A stretch of DNA of 64,000 nucleotides from an uncultured Pelagibacteraceae bacterium (GTDB lineage Bacteria; Pseudomonadota; Alphaproteobacteria; Pelagibacterales; Pelagibacteraceae): positions 1 through 64,000 of the forward strand of contig CACAHE010000003.1 in the NCBI GenBank assembly GCA_902532195.1, given 5' to 3'. Within the stretch, counting starts at the first letter, position 1; each line of letters opens with the position of its first letter. The notes beneath the pieces were generated by a model. It searched no databases. It saw only the letters and a program-made list of their open reading frames with translations, and was not told where the DNA came from. Shown one piece after another: positions 49,083 to 59,138 of this stretch. The position numbers and the translations under genes are program-made.

Positions 49083-51403
49083 TTTGGTTTTCTTCTAAAA
49101 TTTAAATATCCAAAAATTGCAAACAAAATAAAAGCAATTGGGTAAACATAATTTTTGCTTGGTCTATCTAGATTTTCTACTTTTAACTCAGTAATAGAGT
49201 CGTCAATTTCAAAACCAGATTTTTTTGCCAAACCATTCCATTTTAAATTATCAACTATAATTTGATTATCTTTTTTGATTAAAGTTAGCCCATATTTTTC
49301 CAAATTAAATTTTTGGTCAAATGTATTTTTATTTATTACAAACAATTTATACCTTTCGCCATATTCACTAAATCGAGTAATTTTTATATGAACATCTCTA
49401 CTTTTTTCTAACTTAACTAAGTTAATTTTATTTAAATCTTTATATTCAAATTTAGGATAAAATTTATTTAAAATAAATTCTGGAGATAAAAAAGAAATTG
49501 ATACAACTAAAAAAATAATAGTTTCGTACCATCTGAGTTTATTGAAAAACCATCCTTGTGTAGCTGATGTGAAAATTAATATTCCTATTAAAGAAGTCAC
49601 AATTACTAGTAACGCATGCCAAATATTTTCAATTCCTATTAATAAAATCTCGTGGTTGAATAAAAAAACAATTGGGAGAATACCAGTTCTTAAACTATAC
49701 CAGAATGCCTGTACTCCAGTTCTAAGAGGATCTCCTCCTGAAATGCCTGCAGCTGCGTATGATGCTAGTCCAACGGGTGGTGTTACATCTGCCATCAAGC
49801 CAAAATAAAATACAAACAAATGAACTGCTATAATTGGAAAAATAAATCCAGATGCGTTACCTACATCAACTAAAACCATTGACATAAGTGATGCAACAAC
49901 TACATAATTTGCCGTAGTTGGAAGTCCCATACCAAGCAATAAACATAGAATTATAGTTAATAATATTAGAATTATGACATTATCTTTTGCAACAGACTCT
50001 ATAACAATAATTAAATTTGTACTTAATCCTGTTGAGCCTACAGCTCCTACAATAACTCCTGCTGTTGCAATTGCAATACCAACTGCCACCATGTTTATAG
50101 CGCCTTTTTCAAAACCTACGACTGTTTGATTAAACCAAGTTTTTAATCCATCTCTAAAATTTGATTGTTTAATTAATATGTTTATTAAATTTACAGAAAT
50201 TAATGCAATAGTTGCATAGAATATTGAATATGAAGCAGTAAGTCTTAGATAAACTAGCAAATAAATCAAAACAAAAATCGGAATTAAAAAATGTAAACCT
50301 GAAAGAAAAGTTTTTTTTAAATTTGGTACTTCCTTTTCATCCATTCCTTTTAGATTTAATTTTAATGCCTCTAGGTGTGAAATATAAAACAATGCAATGT
50401 AAGATATCACTGCTGGTAAAAATGCGTGTTTAACTACCTCGAAGTATGTGACTCCTATAAAACTTGCCATAACAAAAGCTGCTGCTCCCATTACTGGAGG
50501 CATTATTTGCCCATTAACCGAAGAAGAGACTTCAATTGCTCCTGCTTTTTCTTTTGAAAAGCCAGTTTTTTTCATTATCGGGATTGTAAAAGTGCCTGTG
50601 GTAACTGTATTCGCTACCGATGAGCCTGATATCATGCCTGTCATTCCTGATCCTAAAATTGCTGCTTTAGCTGGGCCACCTCTCATTTTTCCTACCATAG
50701 CAAAAGCTAAATCTAAAAAATATTGACCTCCTCCAGCAGTTTCTAGAAGCGCACCAAACAAAACAAACAAAAATATAAAATCAACAGAAACACCTATTGG
50801 AATTCCAAATATTGCTTCTTGATCAAACCATTGAAATCCTACTAATCTCTTTAAAGAAAGACCTCCATGTGAAATCATTTCTGGTGCATATTTTCCAAAA
50901 TAAGAGAATAGCAAGAAACAGACTGCAATAATAACTAAAGGTATTCCAATTACCCTTCTAGTTGCTTCAAGTAGAATTAAAATTCCACATATTCCAATAA
51001 TTAATTCTATTGGAAGAATAAAATTTTCACCTAAATTAATTTTTAATAGAATGCCTCCTCTATCTACTAATTGATCATAAAAAAAATAAATATAAAGACA
51101 GCAAAAAGTTCCTACTATACTTATAAAAATATCAAATATTGAAATTTTTTTGGATTTGGAAAAAGGAAATATTAGAAAAGCTAATAATAATGCAAATCCT
51201 AAATGAATAGCTCTAGCGGGTAAACCTTTAAACATTCCAATATTAAACCAAAAAGGAAAGGGGGATGCATACCATAATTGAAATAAAGACCAAATTATTG
51301 CTATAGCAGCAACAATTTTTAAATGAAGACCTCCAAGATTCCTAGTAGGTGATAAATCTTCGTGAATTTTACTTTCAATTTTTGTATCTATATCTTTATT
51401 CAT
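49079..51403 (-). CDS. TRAP transporter fused permease, TAXI type (with DUF3394-like C terminus)
   Basis: A 774-residue fusion of the small (DctQ-like) and large (DctM-like) TRAP membrane subunits. The first four to six helices come from the small unit; the large unit shows GSGMTGMISGSSVANTVTTG and GLGLPTTANYVVVASL-type stretches (here GMGLPTTANYVVVASLM) plus the symmetric repeat. The last approximately 120 residues are a soluble segment and a terminal helix resembling DUF3394, with a PDZ-like WNGLAKKSGFEIDDSI. Together with the binding protein upstream it should be a sodium-driven importer of an organic anion; the ligand is unknown. Confidence 0.9.
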   Translation of the reverse strand: MNKDIDTKIESKIHEDLSPTRNLGGLHLKIVAAIAIIWSLFQLWYASPFPFWFNIGMFKGLPARAIHLGFALLLAFLIFPFSKSKKISIFDIFISIVGTFCCLYIYFFYDQLVDRGGILLKINLGENFILPIELIIGICGILILLEATRRVIGIPLVIIAVCFLLFSYFGKYAPEMISHGGLSLKRLVGFQWFDQEAIFGIPIGVSVDFIFLFVLFGALLETAGGGQYFLDLAFAMVGKMRGGPAKAAILGSGMTGMISGSSVANTVTTGTFTIPIMKKTGFSKEKAGAIEVSSSVNGQIMPPVMGAAAFVMASFIGVTYFEVVKHAFLPAVISYIALFYISHLEALKLNLKGMDEKEVPNLKKTFLSGLHFLIPIFVLIYLLVYLRLTASYSIFYATIALISVNLINILIKQSNFRDGLKTWFNQTVVGFEKGAINMVAVGIAIATAGVIVGAVGSTGLSTNLIIVIESVAKDNVIILILLTIILCLLLGMGLPTTANYVVVASLMSMVLVDVGNASGFIFPIIAVHLFVFYFGLMADVTPPVGLASYAAAGISGGDPLRTGVQAFWYSLRTGILPIVFLFNHEILLIGIENIWHALLVIVTSLIGILIFTSATQGWFFNKLRWYETIIFLVVSISFLSPEFILNKFYPKFEYKDLNKINLVKLEKSRDVHIKITRFSEYGERYKLFVINKNTFDQKFNLEKYGLTLIKKDNQIIVDNLKWNGLAKKSGFEIDDSITELKVENLDRPSKNYVYPIAFILFAIFGYLNFRRKPN

Positions 51404-51429
51404 TTATATATAAGATGATACTTTACTAC

Positions 51430-51463
51430 AAAAAAAAGGCCCAATAAATATATTGGGCCTTTT
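51430..51463 (-). terminator. Rho-independent terminator/attenuator between TAXI binding protein and permease
   Basis: A perfect 9-bp stem, GGCCCAATA/TATTGGGCC (51438-51446 and 51451-51459) with a 4-base loop, followed on the minus strand by a run of eight or so T. It lies between the binding-protein stop (51485) and the permease start (51403). Partial termination here would give more binding protein than permease, a common arrangement in binding-protein-dependent transporters. Confidence 0.85.
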
Positions 51464-51484
51464 AAATTAAATTAAGTATTTGGA

Positions 51485-52492
51485 TTACATTAACCCAGCT
51501 TCTTTATAGTATTTAACTGCACCTGGATGTAATGGAGCAGATAAACCATCAGCTATCATATTTTTCTTTTCTAATGGTCCAAAAGCAGGATGTTGTTTTC
51601 TAAAATCATCAAAGTTTTCAAAAACAGCTTTTGTAACTAAATAAACAAGCTCTTCAGGAACATCGGCACTTGTAACAACTGTAGCTTTTACACCAAAAGT
51701 TGTAACATCTTTCTTTTGTCCTGTGTAAGTTCCTTTAGGTATTGTTGCTGCAGCATAATAATCTGCACCATCAATAAGACCTTGAACTGGTCCACCTACT
51801 AAATTAATTGGTAAAGCTTTAGCCCCACAAGTTGCTGCTTGTTCCATAGCTCCATTTGGAAATCCAACTGAATAACCAAAAGCATCTATTTTTCCATCAC
51901 AAAGTGCTTTAACTTGCTCAGATGATGTTAATTCAGTTACTGATTTAAAATAACTATTACTAACACCCATTGCTTTCATAAGCTCTTCCATAGTTCCTCT
52001 TTGACCTGAACCTGGATTACCTATATTAACAACTTTTCCTTCAAGTCCTTTAAAGTCTTTTACTCTAGCTTTTTTTCTAGCCCAAATTTGGAAAGGTTCA
52101 TTATGAACTGAAAAAACAGCTCTTAAATTACCAAATTTTTTTCCTTCCCATTTGCTTGAACCATTATAAGCATGAAACTGCCAGTCTGATTGTGCTACAC
52201 CAAATTGAAACTCACCATCTTTTATTTGGCCAATGTTATAATTAGACCCTCCAGTTGAAGGCGCTGTACATCTATATGCTTTATCAGTTGCACCTTTTTT
52301 TCTTCCATGTTCCGCACTAGTCGCATATTTATGCAACATTTTGCAAATAGCATTTCCAGTTTGAAAGTATACGCCAGTCGGTCCACCGGTTCCTATCGTG
52401 AAAAACTCTGCAGATTTTGCAACTGTAGAAAAAGACAACGTAGCTACAAAAAGCAATAGAGCGCTCGATAAGGAAGTAATTATTTTTCTCAT
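51485..52492 (-). CDS. TAXI-family TRAP transporter solute-binding protein
   Basis: A 335-residue periplasmic protein with a signal peptide (MRKIITSLSSALLLFVATLS..., cleavage near KSA, about residue 27) and the TAXI family opening FFTIGTGGPTGVYFQTGNAICKM, which gives the family its name. Further landmarks are GGSNYNIGQIKDGEFQFGVAQSDW and VNIGNPGSGQRGTMEEL. It delivers a ligand to the adjacent fused permease. The ligand is not determined by these motifs. A strong Shine-Dalgarno (GAGGAG) lies upstream, consistent with high expression. Confidence 0.93.
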   Translation of the reverse strand: MRKIITSLSSALLLFVATLSFSTVAKSAEFFTIGTGGPTGVYFQTGNAICKMLHKYATSAEHGRKKGATDKAYRCTAPSTGGSNYNIGQIKDGEFQFGVAQSDWQFHAYNGSSKWEGKKFGNLRAVFSVHNEPFQIWARKKARVKDFKGLEGKVVNIGNPGSGQRGTMEELMKAMGVSNSYFKSVTELTSSEQVKALCDGKIDAFGYSVGFPNGAMEQAATCGAKALPINLVGGPVQGLIDGADYYAAATIPKGTYTGQKKDVTTFGVKATVVTSADVPEELVYLVTKAVFENFDDFRKQHPAFGPLEKKNMIADGLSAPLHPGAVKYYKEAGLM

Positions 52493-52517
52493 ATTATTTC
52501 TCCTCTACTATTATTAT

Positions 52518-52532
52518 TTAGAACAATTCTAA
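52518..52532. promoter_or_regulatory. Inverted repeat upstream of the TAXI binding-protein gene
   Basis: TTAGAA-CAA-TTCTAA, two perfect 6-base arms with a 3-base centre, 25 bases before the start codon. A TTGATT hexamer overlaps its distal arm on the minus strand and could be a -35. It may be an operator or an mRNA 5' hairpin. Weak evidence. Confidence 0.35.
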
Positions 52533-52563
52533 TCAAAACTTTGTGGTCGAGTCTATAAAAAAA

Positions 52564-53790
52564 TTAAGTTGATTCAACCCAGGCTTTTAATCTTTTTGTG
52601 CCTTCTACTATTTTTGGTGCAAATTCATTTAATAAATTGTCATCTATACTTAAATTTTTAGGAATATTTTTCATAAATTCATCACCATTAAAATCAGTAA
52701 AACTTATTCTTGCATACATTTTTTTTTCTGAAAAACCAAAGTCTGATCCTGGTAGTGCTGCAACCCCAGCTTTGTTCAACATATCTTTACACATATCTTC
52801 AGAAGTTTTGAATTTTTTATCCATAAATTCTGGCATTAAATAAAAACCCCCTTGTGGTTTGCTAATTAAAACTTTATTTGATCTTAAATTTTCATAAACA
52901 TAATTCCCTACACTTTTTAAAATATTTTTTGAAATATTTAAGTATTCTGTATGATCATTTTTAAAAGCAGCAATTGCAGCATATTGTATTGGTGCACTAA
53001 CAGATGTAAAAGTTTCGCTAGCTAAAACTTTTAAAGATTCTCTTAATTTAATAAATTGGTTTGGTATAACAAAATATCCCAGTCTCCATCCGCCTGCACC
53101 ACACCATTTGCTTAATCCATTGCTGACGATTGTTTGGTCAGGACAAAAATCAGATATAGATTGAAAATCTGATTCAAAGGTCAAATCAGAATAGATTTCA
53201 TCTGATAGTACTAAAATTTTATACTTTTTCACAACTTCACTTATTTCTTGAAGGTTTTTACAAACAAGTCCACATGGATTATTTGGAGAATTTAAAAAAA
53301 GTAAATAATTTTTATTTTTATTTTTTGAAACAATATTTTCTATACTTTCTGCAGATGGAAACCAATTTCTTTCTCTAGAAGTTTCAATAAAATGATATTT
53401 ATTTCTTCCTAAAATTGCTTGAGGTTTATATGAAACCCAACTTGGGGCTGGCAATAATACTTCGCCATCAAAAAGTATATGCAATAAAAACATGAGTTCT
53501 TTTGATCCTGGTCCAATAATAATATTAGACTCATCATATTTATTTTGTTTTTTTTTTGATTCAAACTGAGCAATTGCATTTCTTAATTCTGGGAGTCCTT
53601 GCATTGGAAGATACTTGTTATGATGAGCATTTTTTTTTAGTTCCAAAATTACATCTTCTGGAACTTTAAAAGGAGATTGTCCAAACCCAAATTTAAATAT
53701 TTCTTTTCCTTGTAATTCAAGGTCTTTGGATAACTCGTTAATTCTTAGAGTTGATGAAGGTTTTAAATTTTTTACTATTTCTTTAATCAT
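52564..53790 (-). CDS. PLP-dependent class I/II aminotransferase
   Basis: A 408-residue fold-type I aminotransferase. Landmarks are the substrate/PLP contacts in GPGSKELMFLL, NSPNNPCGLV (Asn for PLP), LSDEIYSDLTF (Asp and Tyr) and SNGLSKWCGAGGWRLGY with the PLP lysine; the C-terminal Arg is in ARISFTDFNG. It belongs to the aspartate/aromatic aminotransferase group, but the exact amino donor cannot be named. It lies between the acetoacetyl-CoA synthetase gene (whose stop is adjacent) and the TRAP binding protein, and is separated from the latter by 71 bases. Confidence 0.87.
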   Translation of the reverse strand: MIKEIVKNLKPSSTLRINELSKDLELQGKEIFKFGFGQSPFKVPEDVILELKKNAHHNKYLPMQGLPELRNAIAQFESKKKQNKYDESNIIIGPGSKELMFLLHILFDGEVLLPAPSWVSYKPQAILGRNKYHFIETSRERNWFPSAESIENIVSKNKNKNYLLFLNSPNNPCGLVCKNLQEISEVVKKYKILVLSDEIYSDLTFESDFQSISDFCPDQTIVSNGLSKWCGAGGWRLGYFVIPNQFIKLRESLKVLASETFTSVSAPIQYAAIAAFKNDHTEYLNISKNILKSVGNYVYENLRSNKVLISKPQGGFYLMPEFMDKKFKTSEDMCKDMLNKAGVAALPGSDFGFSEKKMYARISFTDFNGDEFMKNIPKNLSIDDNLLNEFAPKIVEGTKRLKAWVEST

Positions 53791-55746
53791 TTAATTTTTT
53801 AATTCGCTCAAATCTTTATATTCCTTAAGTACTTCTGGATTTGCTAAAGCCTGAATATTTTTTATTTTATTTCCTTCAATTATATTTTTCACAGCTAATT
53901 CTACAATCTTTCCATTTTTTGTTCTAGGAATATCAGAAACTTTTATAATTTTTGATGGAACGTGCCGTGGTGAAGCATTTAATCTTATAGCTTTTTTTAT
54001 TTTTTCTATTAAATAATCACTCAATTCAAATTTTTTATCAATTACAACAAATAAAATAATTCTAATATCGTTATCCCAATTTTGCCCTACAACTATAGAC
54101 TCTTTAATTTCGTCAAATTTTTCAACTACAGAATAAATTTCAGATGTTCCCAATCTAACTCCTCCAGGATTTAATGTTGCATCCGAACGTCCATAAATTA
54201 TGTATCCTCCATTATCTTTTCTTTCAGCATAATCGCCATGATGCCAAACTCCTTTAAACTTTTGAAAATATGCTTTTTTGTACTTAATATTATTTTTATC
54301 ATTCCAGAACTTTTTTGGCATTGATGGAAATGCATTTTTGCAAATTAACTCTCCTTTTCTATTTTTAATTTTTTTTCCATAAATATTATAAACTCCAACA
54401 TCCATTCCAAGACCATTATTTTGAATTTGTCCATTAATTACTGGACTATAAATATTTCCAAGCACAAAACATGAAACGATATCTGTTCCTCCTGAAATCG
54501 ATGAAAGGTGTAAATTTTTTTTAATTTTTTTATATATATAATTGAAACAATCTTTTGATAAAGGAGATCCAGTTGAGCAAATAGTTTTTAATTTTTGTAA
54601 TTTATATTTTGACTTGATATTAATATTTAATTTTCTCAATGAGTCTAAATATTTAGCACTTACCCCAAAAAGACTAATTTTTTCTTTTTCAGCTATTCTT
54701 ATTAATAAATCTTTTTCCTTATACATAGGAAAACCATCAAATAATACTATTGAAGCTTGAGATGCTAAAGCACTAACTAACCAATTCCACATCATCCAAC
54801 CACAAGTGGTGAAATAAAAAACATTATCTTTTGGCTTTATTTCGCAATGTAATTGATGTTCTTTCAAATGTTGAAGTAAAACACCGCCAGCTATATGGCA
54901 TATACATTTTGGCTTTCCAGTTGTTCCACTTGAATACAAAATTGCTAATTCATGATCAAAATCAAACTTGTTAAATAAAATTTTTATTGGTTTAATTTTA
55001 TAAATTTCATTCCAAAAATAATATTTAATATTTTTAATCTTTTTGAATTTTAGATATTTTTTGCCAGGATAGTTTACTATTATAACTTTATTAATTGATT
55101 TAATTTTTTTTAAAATTATCGGTAATCTTTCAATTATATTTATCTCCTTTCCATTATAATAGTACCTGTCAGAAATAATTAAAACTTTAGGTTTGATTTG
55201 AGCAAACCTTTCGATTACGCCATTTGCACCAAAATCTGGAGAACAAGAAGACCATATCGCCCCTAAAGAAGCTGTTGCTAAAAAACTTTCTACTGTCTCT
55301 GTAATATTTGGTAAATATGCAGCAATCCTATCTCCTTTTTTTATATTTAATTTTTTAAATAGATTTATTAGTTTACTTACGTTTTCATTTAATTCTTTCC
55401 ATGTTCTAATATTTTTATAACCGTTTTCACTTATAAATGTAATTGCTTTTGAATTTTCATTTTTTGAAAGTAGGTTTTCAGCAAAATTTATTTTTGAATT
55501 AATAAAAAATTTATTTTTAATAAGTTCTTTTTGAAATAAAAATTTATTTGTTTTAATACCTTTTACTTTGCAAAAATCCCATATTGAGGACCAAAAAAAT
55601 TTTTTATTTTTTATAGTCCATTCAAGTAATTTTGAGTAATTTTTTGTAACTTTATAATTTGACCTTTTAGACAAAAACTTTTCAAATCTGTATAAATTAG
55701 AGTTTTTCTTTAAATTACTTGACGCTTCCCATAATTTTTTATTCAT
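53791..55746 (-). CDS. Acetoacetate-CoA ligase
   Basis: A 651-residue adenylate-forming ligase of the acetoacetyl-CoA synthetase group. The ATP motif is ILYSSGTTGKPKCICH, followed by the AacS-typical GGVLLQHLKEHQLHC and CGWMMWNWLVSALA; the hinge region is HHGDYAERKDNGGYIIYGRSDATLNPGGVRLGTSEIY and the C-terminal catalytic Lys lies in PRTKNGKIVELAV. It activates acetoacetate with CoA, feeding ketone-body or PHB-like carbon into acetyl-CoA. Length is standard. The aminotransferase gene follows at its stop. Confidence 0.92.
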   Translation of the reverse strand: MNKKLWEASSNLKKNSNLYRFEKFLSKRSNYKVTKNYSKLLEWTIKNKKFFWSSIWDFCKVKGIKTNKFLFQKELIKNKFFINSKINFAENLLSKNENSKAITFISENGYKNIRTWKELNENVSKLINLFKKLNIKKGDRIAAYLPNITETVESFLATASLGAIWSSCSPDFGANGVIERFAQIKPKVLIISDRYYYNGKEINIIERLPIILKKIKSINKVIIVNYPGKKYLKFKKIKNIKYYFWNEIYKIKPIKILFNKFDFDHELAILYSSGTTGKPKCICHIAGGVLLQHLKEHQLHCEIKPKDNVFYFTTCGWMMWNWLVSALASQASIVLFDGFPMYKEKDLLIRIAEKEKISLFGVSAKYLDSLRKLNINIKSKYKLQKLKTICSTGSPLSKDCFNYIYKKIKKNLHLSSISGGTDIVSCFVLGNIYSPVINGQIQNNGLGMDVGVYNIYGKKIKNRKGELICKNAFPSMPKKFWNDKNNIKYKKAYFQKFKGVWHHGDYAERKDNGGYIIYGRSDATLNPGGVRLGTSEIYSVVEKFDEIKESIVVGQNWDNDIRIILFVVIDKKFELSDYLIEKIKKAIRLNASPRHVPSKIIKVSDIPRTKNGKIVELAVKNIIEGNKIKNIQALANPEVLKEYKDLSELKN

Positions 55747-55909
55747 AAATAAAATATATTGAATTATTTGATTTTATGTTACTGTTCTTCTTACAAAAAT
55801 ACCAAATGAGAACTTTTTACTTAATGATTCGGACTAGTTTTAGACTATCTTTGTTCTTTTAGCACAACAACATATAGTAGAAAAAAAAAACAATATACCA
55901 AAGATAGAA

Positions 55910-58390
55910 ATGACAAAAAATAAAATAACAGCAGTTTTGGGTCCCACAAATACTGGAAAAACTTATCAGGCAATCGAGAGGATGCTATCTTTTCAATCTG
56001 GCATGATTGGGTTTCCACTTAGGTTACTTGCAAGAGAAGTTTACGATAAAGTCATTAAAAAAGTTGATGTTAGCAAAGTTGCATTGATAACTGGTGAAGA
56101 AAAAATTATTCCTTCAAATGCGAAGTATTATCTTTGTACTGTGGAGTCAATGCCATTAGATAAAAATTTAGAGTTTGTTGGTATTGATGAAATTCAAATG
56201 TGTTCTGATCATGAGAGAGGACATATATTTACAGACAGATTATTAAATCTTAGAGGTGAAAAACTAACAATGTTTATGGGCTCTAATACAATAAAAAATA
56301 TTATATCTAAACTTGATGGTGATTTAGAATTTATTAATAAAGAAAGACTTTCAAAACTAACTTACAGTGGGCATAAAAAAATTTCTAGAATTGAAAGAAA
56401 AAGTGCAATTATAGCTTTTTCTAATGAGGAAGTTTATGCAATTGCGGAGTTAATAAGAAGACAAAAGGGTGGTGCTGCAATAGTAATGGGTTCATTAAGC
56501 CCAAAAACAAGAAATTCTCAAGTAGATTTATATCAGTCAGGTGATGTGGATTATCTAGTAGCAACTGATGCTATAGGAATGGGTATAAACATGGATTTAG
56601 ATAACGTATATTTTTCTAACTTAAAAAAATTTGATGGAAAAAAATTAAGAAAACTTAACATATCAGAAATAGGACAAATATCAGGTAGAGCTGGAAGGTA
56701 TTTAAATGATGGTTGCTTTGGTATAACTGGAGATTGCAAAGAAATTAGTTCGGATGAGGTAGATTTACTTGAGGGCCATAAGTTTGATGAAATTAAAACA
56801 ATTTTTTGGAGAAATACTAATATTAATTTTTTAAATGTAAAAAATTTAATCAAATCTTTGGAAGAAAAACCAAATGAGGAATGGTTAAGACGAATTCATG
56901 AATGTGAGGATGAAAAAGTTTTAAAATTATTTTTAAAAGGCGAAATAAATTCAGGATTAAAATATGATGAAAACCAACTAAGACTATTATGGGAATGTTG
57001 TCAAATTCCAGATTTTGTAAAAAAAACATATGGTCATCACATAGAAATAGTAACTAAAGTATTTAATTTTTTAAATAAAAAAAATGGTAAAATTCCGAGT
57101 CAATATATGAAACAACAATTATCATTGCTGAATAAAATGGATGGAAATTTGGATTCTATTTCTAACAGAATTGCAAATGTTAGAACCTGGTCTTATGTTT
57201 CAAATAAGTCAAATTGGGTTGAAAATCAAGATTATTGGATTGAAAGAACAAAATCTTTAGAAGATAAGTTGTCTGATCGTTTGCATGAAGAGCTTACCAA
57301 AAGTTTTATTGATAAAAGAGCCAGCGTACTTGCAAGAGGCTTAAAACAAGACATTAACTTTGAAACAAAAATTTTAGATAATGAAAGGGTAATGATAAAT
57401 AATCAATTCATTGGTCAATTAAAAGGGTTAAAACTAGATTTAGATTTTAAAGTTGGTGCATTAGACACTGACATTAAGTCTCTTAAAAAGGCAGCAAGAC
57501 AGAATGTGGGTCCTGAAATATTAAATAGAATTCAACAAATTATAAAAACCGGTTTAATAGAATTAAAGGATGATTTTAAAGTTTATTGGGGAAAATTTCC
57601 AATAGCAAAGCTTTCACCTGGTAAAAATTATTTAAATCCAGATATCAATTTAATTGTTGATGATATGGTAGAAAGTAAAGATCAAACTAAACTTTCAAAT
57701 TATATTTTAGATTGGATAAATAAAAAGATTCAAGAGGATCTAAAAAGTTTGATTGATTTAAAAAATATTGATTTATCAAATCCTACCATAAGAGCCTTAT
57801 CTTACCAACTATATGAAAATAATGGTGTGCTTAAAAGGGAAAAGATAGTTGAATACTTAAATAAACTTGGTCAAGAGGAAAGAAAAATTTTAAGAAAAAT
57901 TGGAGTAAAATTTGGAAGATATCATATATTTTTATTTAAACTCTTTAAACCTAGTGCAGTATCACTAAGAATTGCTTTATGGAAAAACTTTCATCAAAAA
58001 TATTTTAATCTTAAACCACCTAAATTTGGTTTAAATTTTTTAGAAAATACATCTTCAAATAATCAAAATTTCATGTTGCTTTGTGGATTTGAAAAATTCG
58101 GTAATTATTTTGTAAGGATAGATATTCTTGAAAGATTATTTATCATGATTATGAATTCGAATAATGAAAATAAAAATGAAATAAAGCTAACTCCTGAAAT
58201 GCTAAATTTATTGGGTTGTAGTAAGGAAAATTTTTTAAAATTAATTGAAAAAATGAATTATAAATCATTTGAGAAAAAAGAAAATATATACTTTAAGTAT
58301 ATAAGATCAAAAAATATAAAGAAAAATTTTGAATTTAATAATAAAAGAGATAATCCTTTTAATGTTTTAAAACATATAGATTTTAAATAA
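55910..58390 (+). CDS. Suv3-like ATP-dependent helicase
   Basis: An 826-residue superfamily 2 helicase. Motif I is LGPTNTGKTYQA (about 10-21), motif II is GIDEIQMCSD (DEIQ, as in Suv3 rather than DEAD), motif III lies near MFMGSNT, and the second RecA domain has MGSLSPKTRNSQVDLY and ISEIGQISGRAGRY (motif VI). The long C-terminal part (about 330-826) is helical. Homologues include the mitochondrial RNA degradosome helicase Suv3 and the alphaproteobacterial helicase found next to fdxA-carD. It starts a plus-strand operon with the TerB-like gene, fdxA and carD. Confidence 0.9.
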   Translation: MTKNKITAVLGPTNTGKTYQAIERMLSFQSGMIGFPLRLLAREVYDKVIKKVDVSKVALITGEEKIIPSNAKYYLCTVESMPLDKNLEFVGIDEIQMCSDHERGHIFTDRLLNLRGEKLTMFMGSNTIKNIISKLDGDLEFINKERLSKLTYSGHKKISRIERKSAIIAFSNEEVYAIAELIRRQKGGAAIVMGSLSPKTRNSQVDLYQSGDVDYLVATDAIGMGINMDLDNVYFSNLKKFDGKKLRKLNISEIGQISGRAGRYLNDGCFGITGDCKEISSDEVDLLEGHKFDEIKTIFWRNTNINFLNVKNLIKSLEEKPNEEWLRRIHECEDEKVLKLFLKGEINSGLKYDENQLRLLWECCQIPDFVKKTYGHHIEIVTKVFNFLNKKNGKIPSQYMKQQLSLLNKMDGNLDSISNRIANVRTWSYVSNKSNWVENQDYWIERTKSLEDKLSDRLHEELTKSFIDKRASVLARGLKQDINFETKILDNERVMINNQFIGQLKGLKLDLDFKVGALDTDIKSLKKAARQNVGPEILNRIQQIIKTGLIELKDDFKVYWGKFPIAKLSPGKNYLNPDINLIVDDMVESKDQTKLSNYILDWINKKIQEDLKSLIDLKNIDLSNPTIRALSYQLYENNGVLKREKIVEYLNKLGQEERKILRKIGVKFGRYHIFLFKLFKPSAVSLRIALWKNFHQKYFNLKPPKFGLNFLENTSSNNQNFMLLCGFEKFGNYFVRIDILERLFIMIMNSNNENKNEIKLTPEMLNLLGCSKENFLKLIEKMNYKSFEKKENIYFKYIRSKNIKKNFEFNNKRDNPFNVLKHIDFK

Positions 58391-58809
58391 TGTTTAATTT
58401 TTTAAAAGAAAAGAAAACTGATAATAATAATTCAGAGCTAGATATAGCCGCATTACTAGTACATGCAGCTAAAATAGATGAAAACTATACTACAAAAGAG
58501 AAAGACATTATAAAAAAAACACTTGAAGAATTGGGTTCAAATACTGAAGATTTAGATAAAATTTTAATTTCTGCAGAAAAAATAGAGTCAGATTCTAATC
58601 AAATTTTAAATTTTACGCGAAAAATTAAAAGTGTTGATAAAAATATTAAGATTAAAATATTTGAATCCTTGCTAAAAATAATCTATTCAGATGGACAATC
58701 TGATATGTACGAAGCAAATTTAATAAGAAGACTGGCTGGTCTATTATATTTAGATAATAAATTAATTGGAGATTTAAAAAATAAAATAAAGTCTGACATA
58801 AACAAATGA
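58390..58809 (+). CDS. TerB-like family protein
   Basis: A 139-residue all-helical protein. The two TerB-style repeats are visible: [25 protein letters not shown] and [32 protein letters not shown], each with a Asp/Glu-rich metal-contact pattern (DE..TTKE and SDG..DMYE). TerB members bind Ca2+ and are linked to tellurite resistance and stress; the function of this short type is unknown. It overlaps the helicase stop by one base and fdxA by four. In other alphaproteobacteria an S4 RNA-binding gene usually occupies this slot. Confidence 0.8.
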   Translation: MFNFLKEKKTDNNNSELDIAALLVHAAKIDENYTTKEKDIIKKTLEELGSNTEDLDKILISAEKIESDSNQILNFTRKIKSVDKNIKIKIFESLLKIIYSDGQSDMYEANLIRRLAGLLYLDNKLIGDLKNKIKSDINK

Positions 58810-59138
58810 CCTATTTAGTTAACGAAAAATGTATTAAATGTAAATTAATGGATTGTGTAGAGGTTTGCCCAGTCGATTGTTTTTATGAGGGAAAAAATAT
58901 GCTTGTAATTAAACCAGATGAGTGTATAGATTGTGGCGTCTGCGAACCAGAGTGTCCAATCGATGCCATTGTTCCGGACACAGAAAATGGTAGCGATAAA
59001 TGGCTAGAAATAAACACAAAATATTCGGAAATCTGGCCAAATATTTCAGCGAAAAAAGAACCTCCATTAGATAACGAAAAATTTAAAAATGAAGAAAATA
59101 AATTTGAAAAATATTTTAAAGAAAACCTACCAAAATAA
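58806..59138 (+). CDS. fdxA: Seven-iron ferredoxin (FdxA type)
   Basis: A 110-residue ferredoxin with Cys at 9, 12, 17, 21, 25, 40, 43, 46 and 50. This spacing equals that of the Azotobacter-type 7Fe ferredoxin shifted by one residue, so a 3Fe-4S cluster (Cys9, 17, 50) and a 4Fe-4S cluster (Cys21, 40, 43, 46) are expected. It is a soluble low-potential electron carrier. Its stop TAA shares its last base with a candidate ATT start of carD. Confidence 0.95.
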   Translation: MTYLVNEKCIKCKLMDCVEVCPVDCFYEGKNMLVIKPDECIDCGVCEPECPIDAIVPDTENGSDKWLEINTKYSEIWPNISAKKEPPLDNEKFKNEENKFEKYFKENLPK

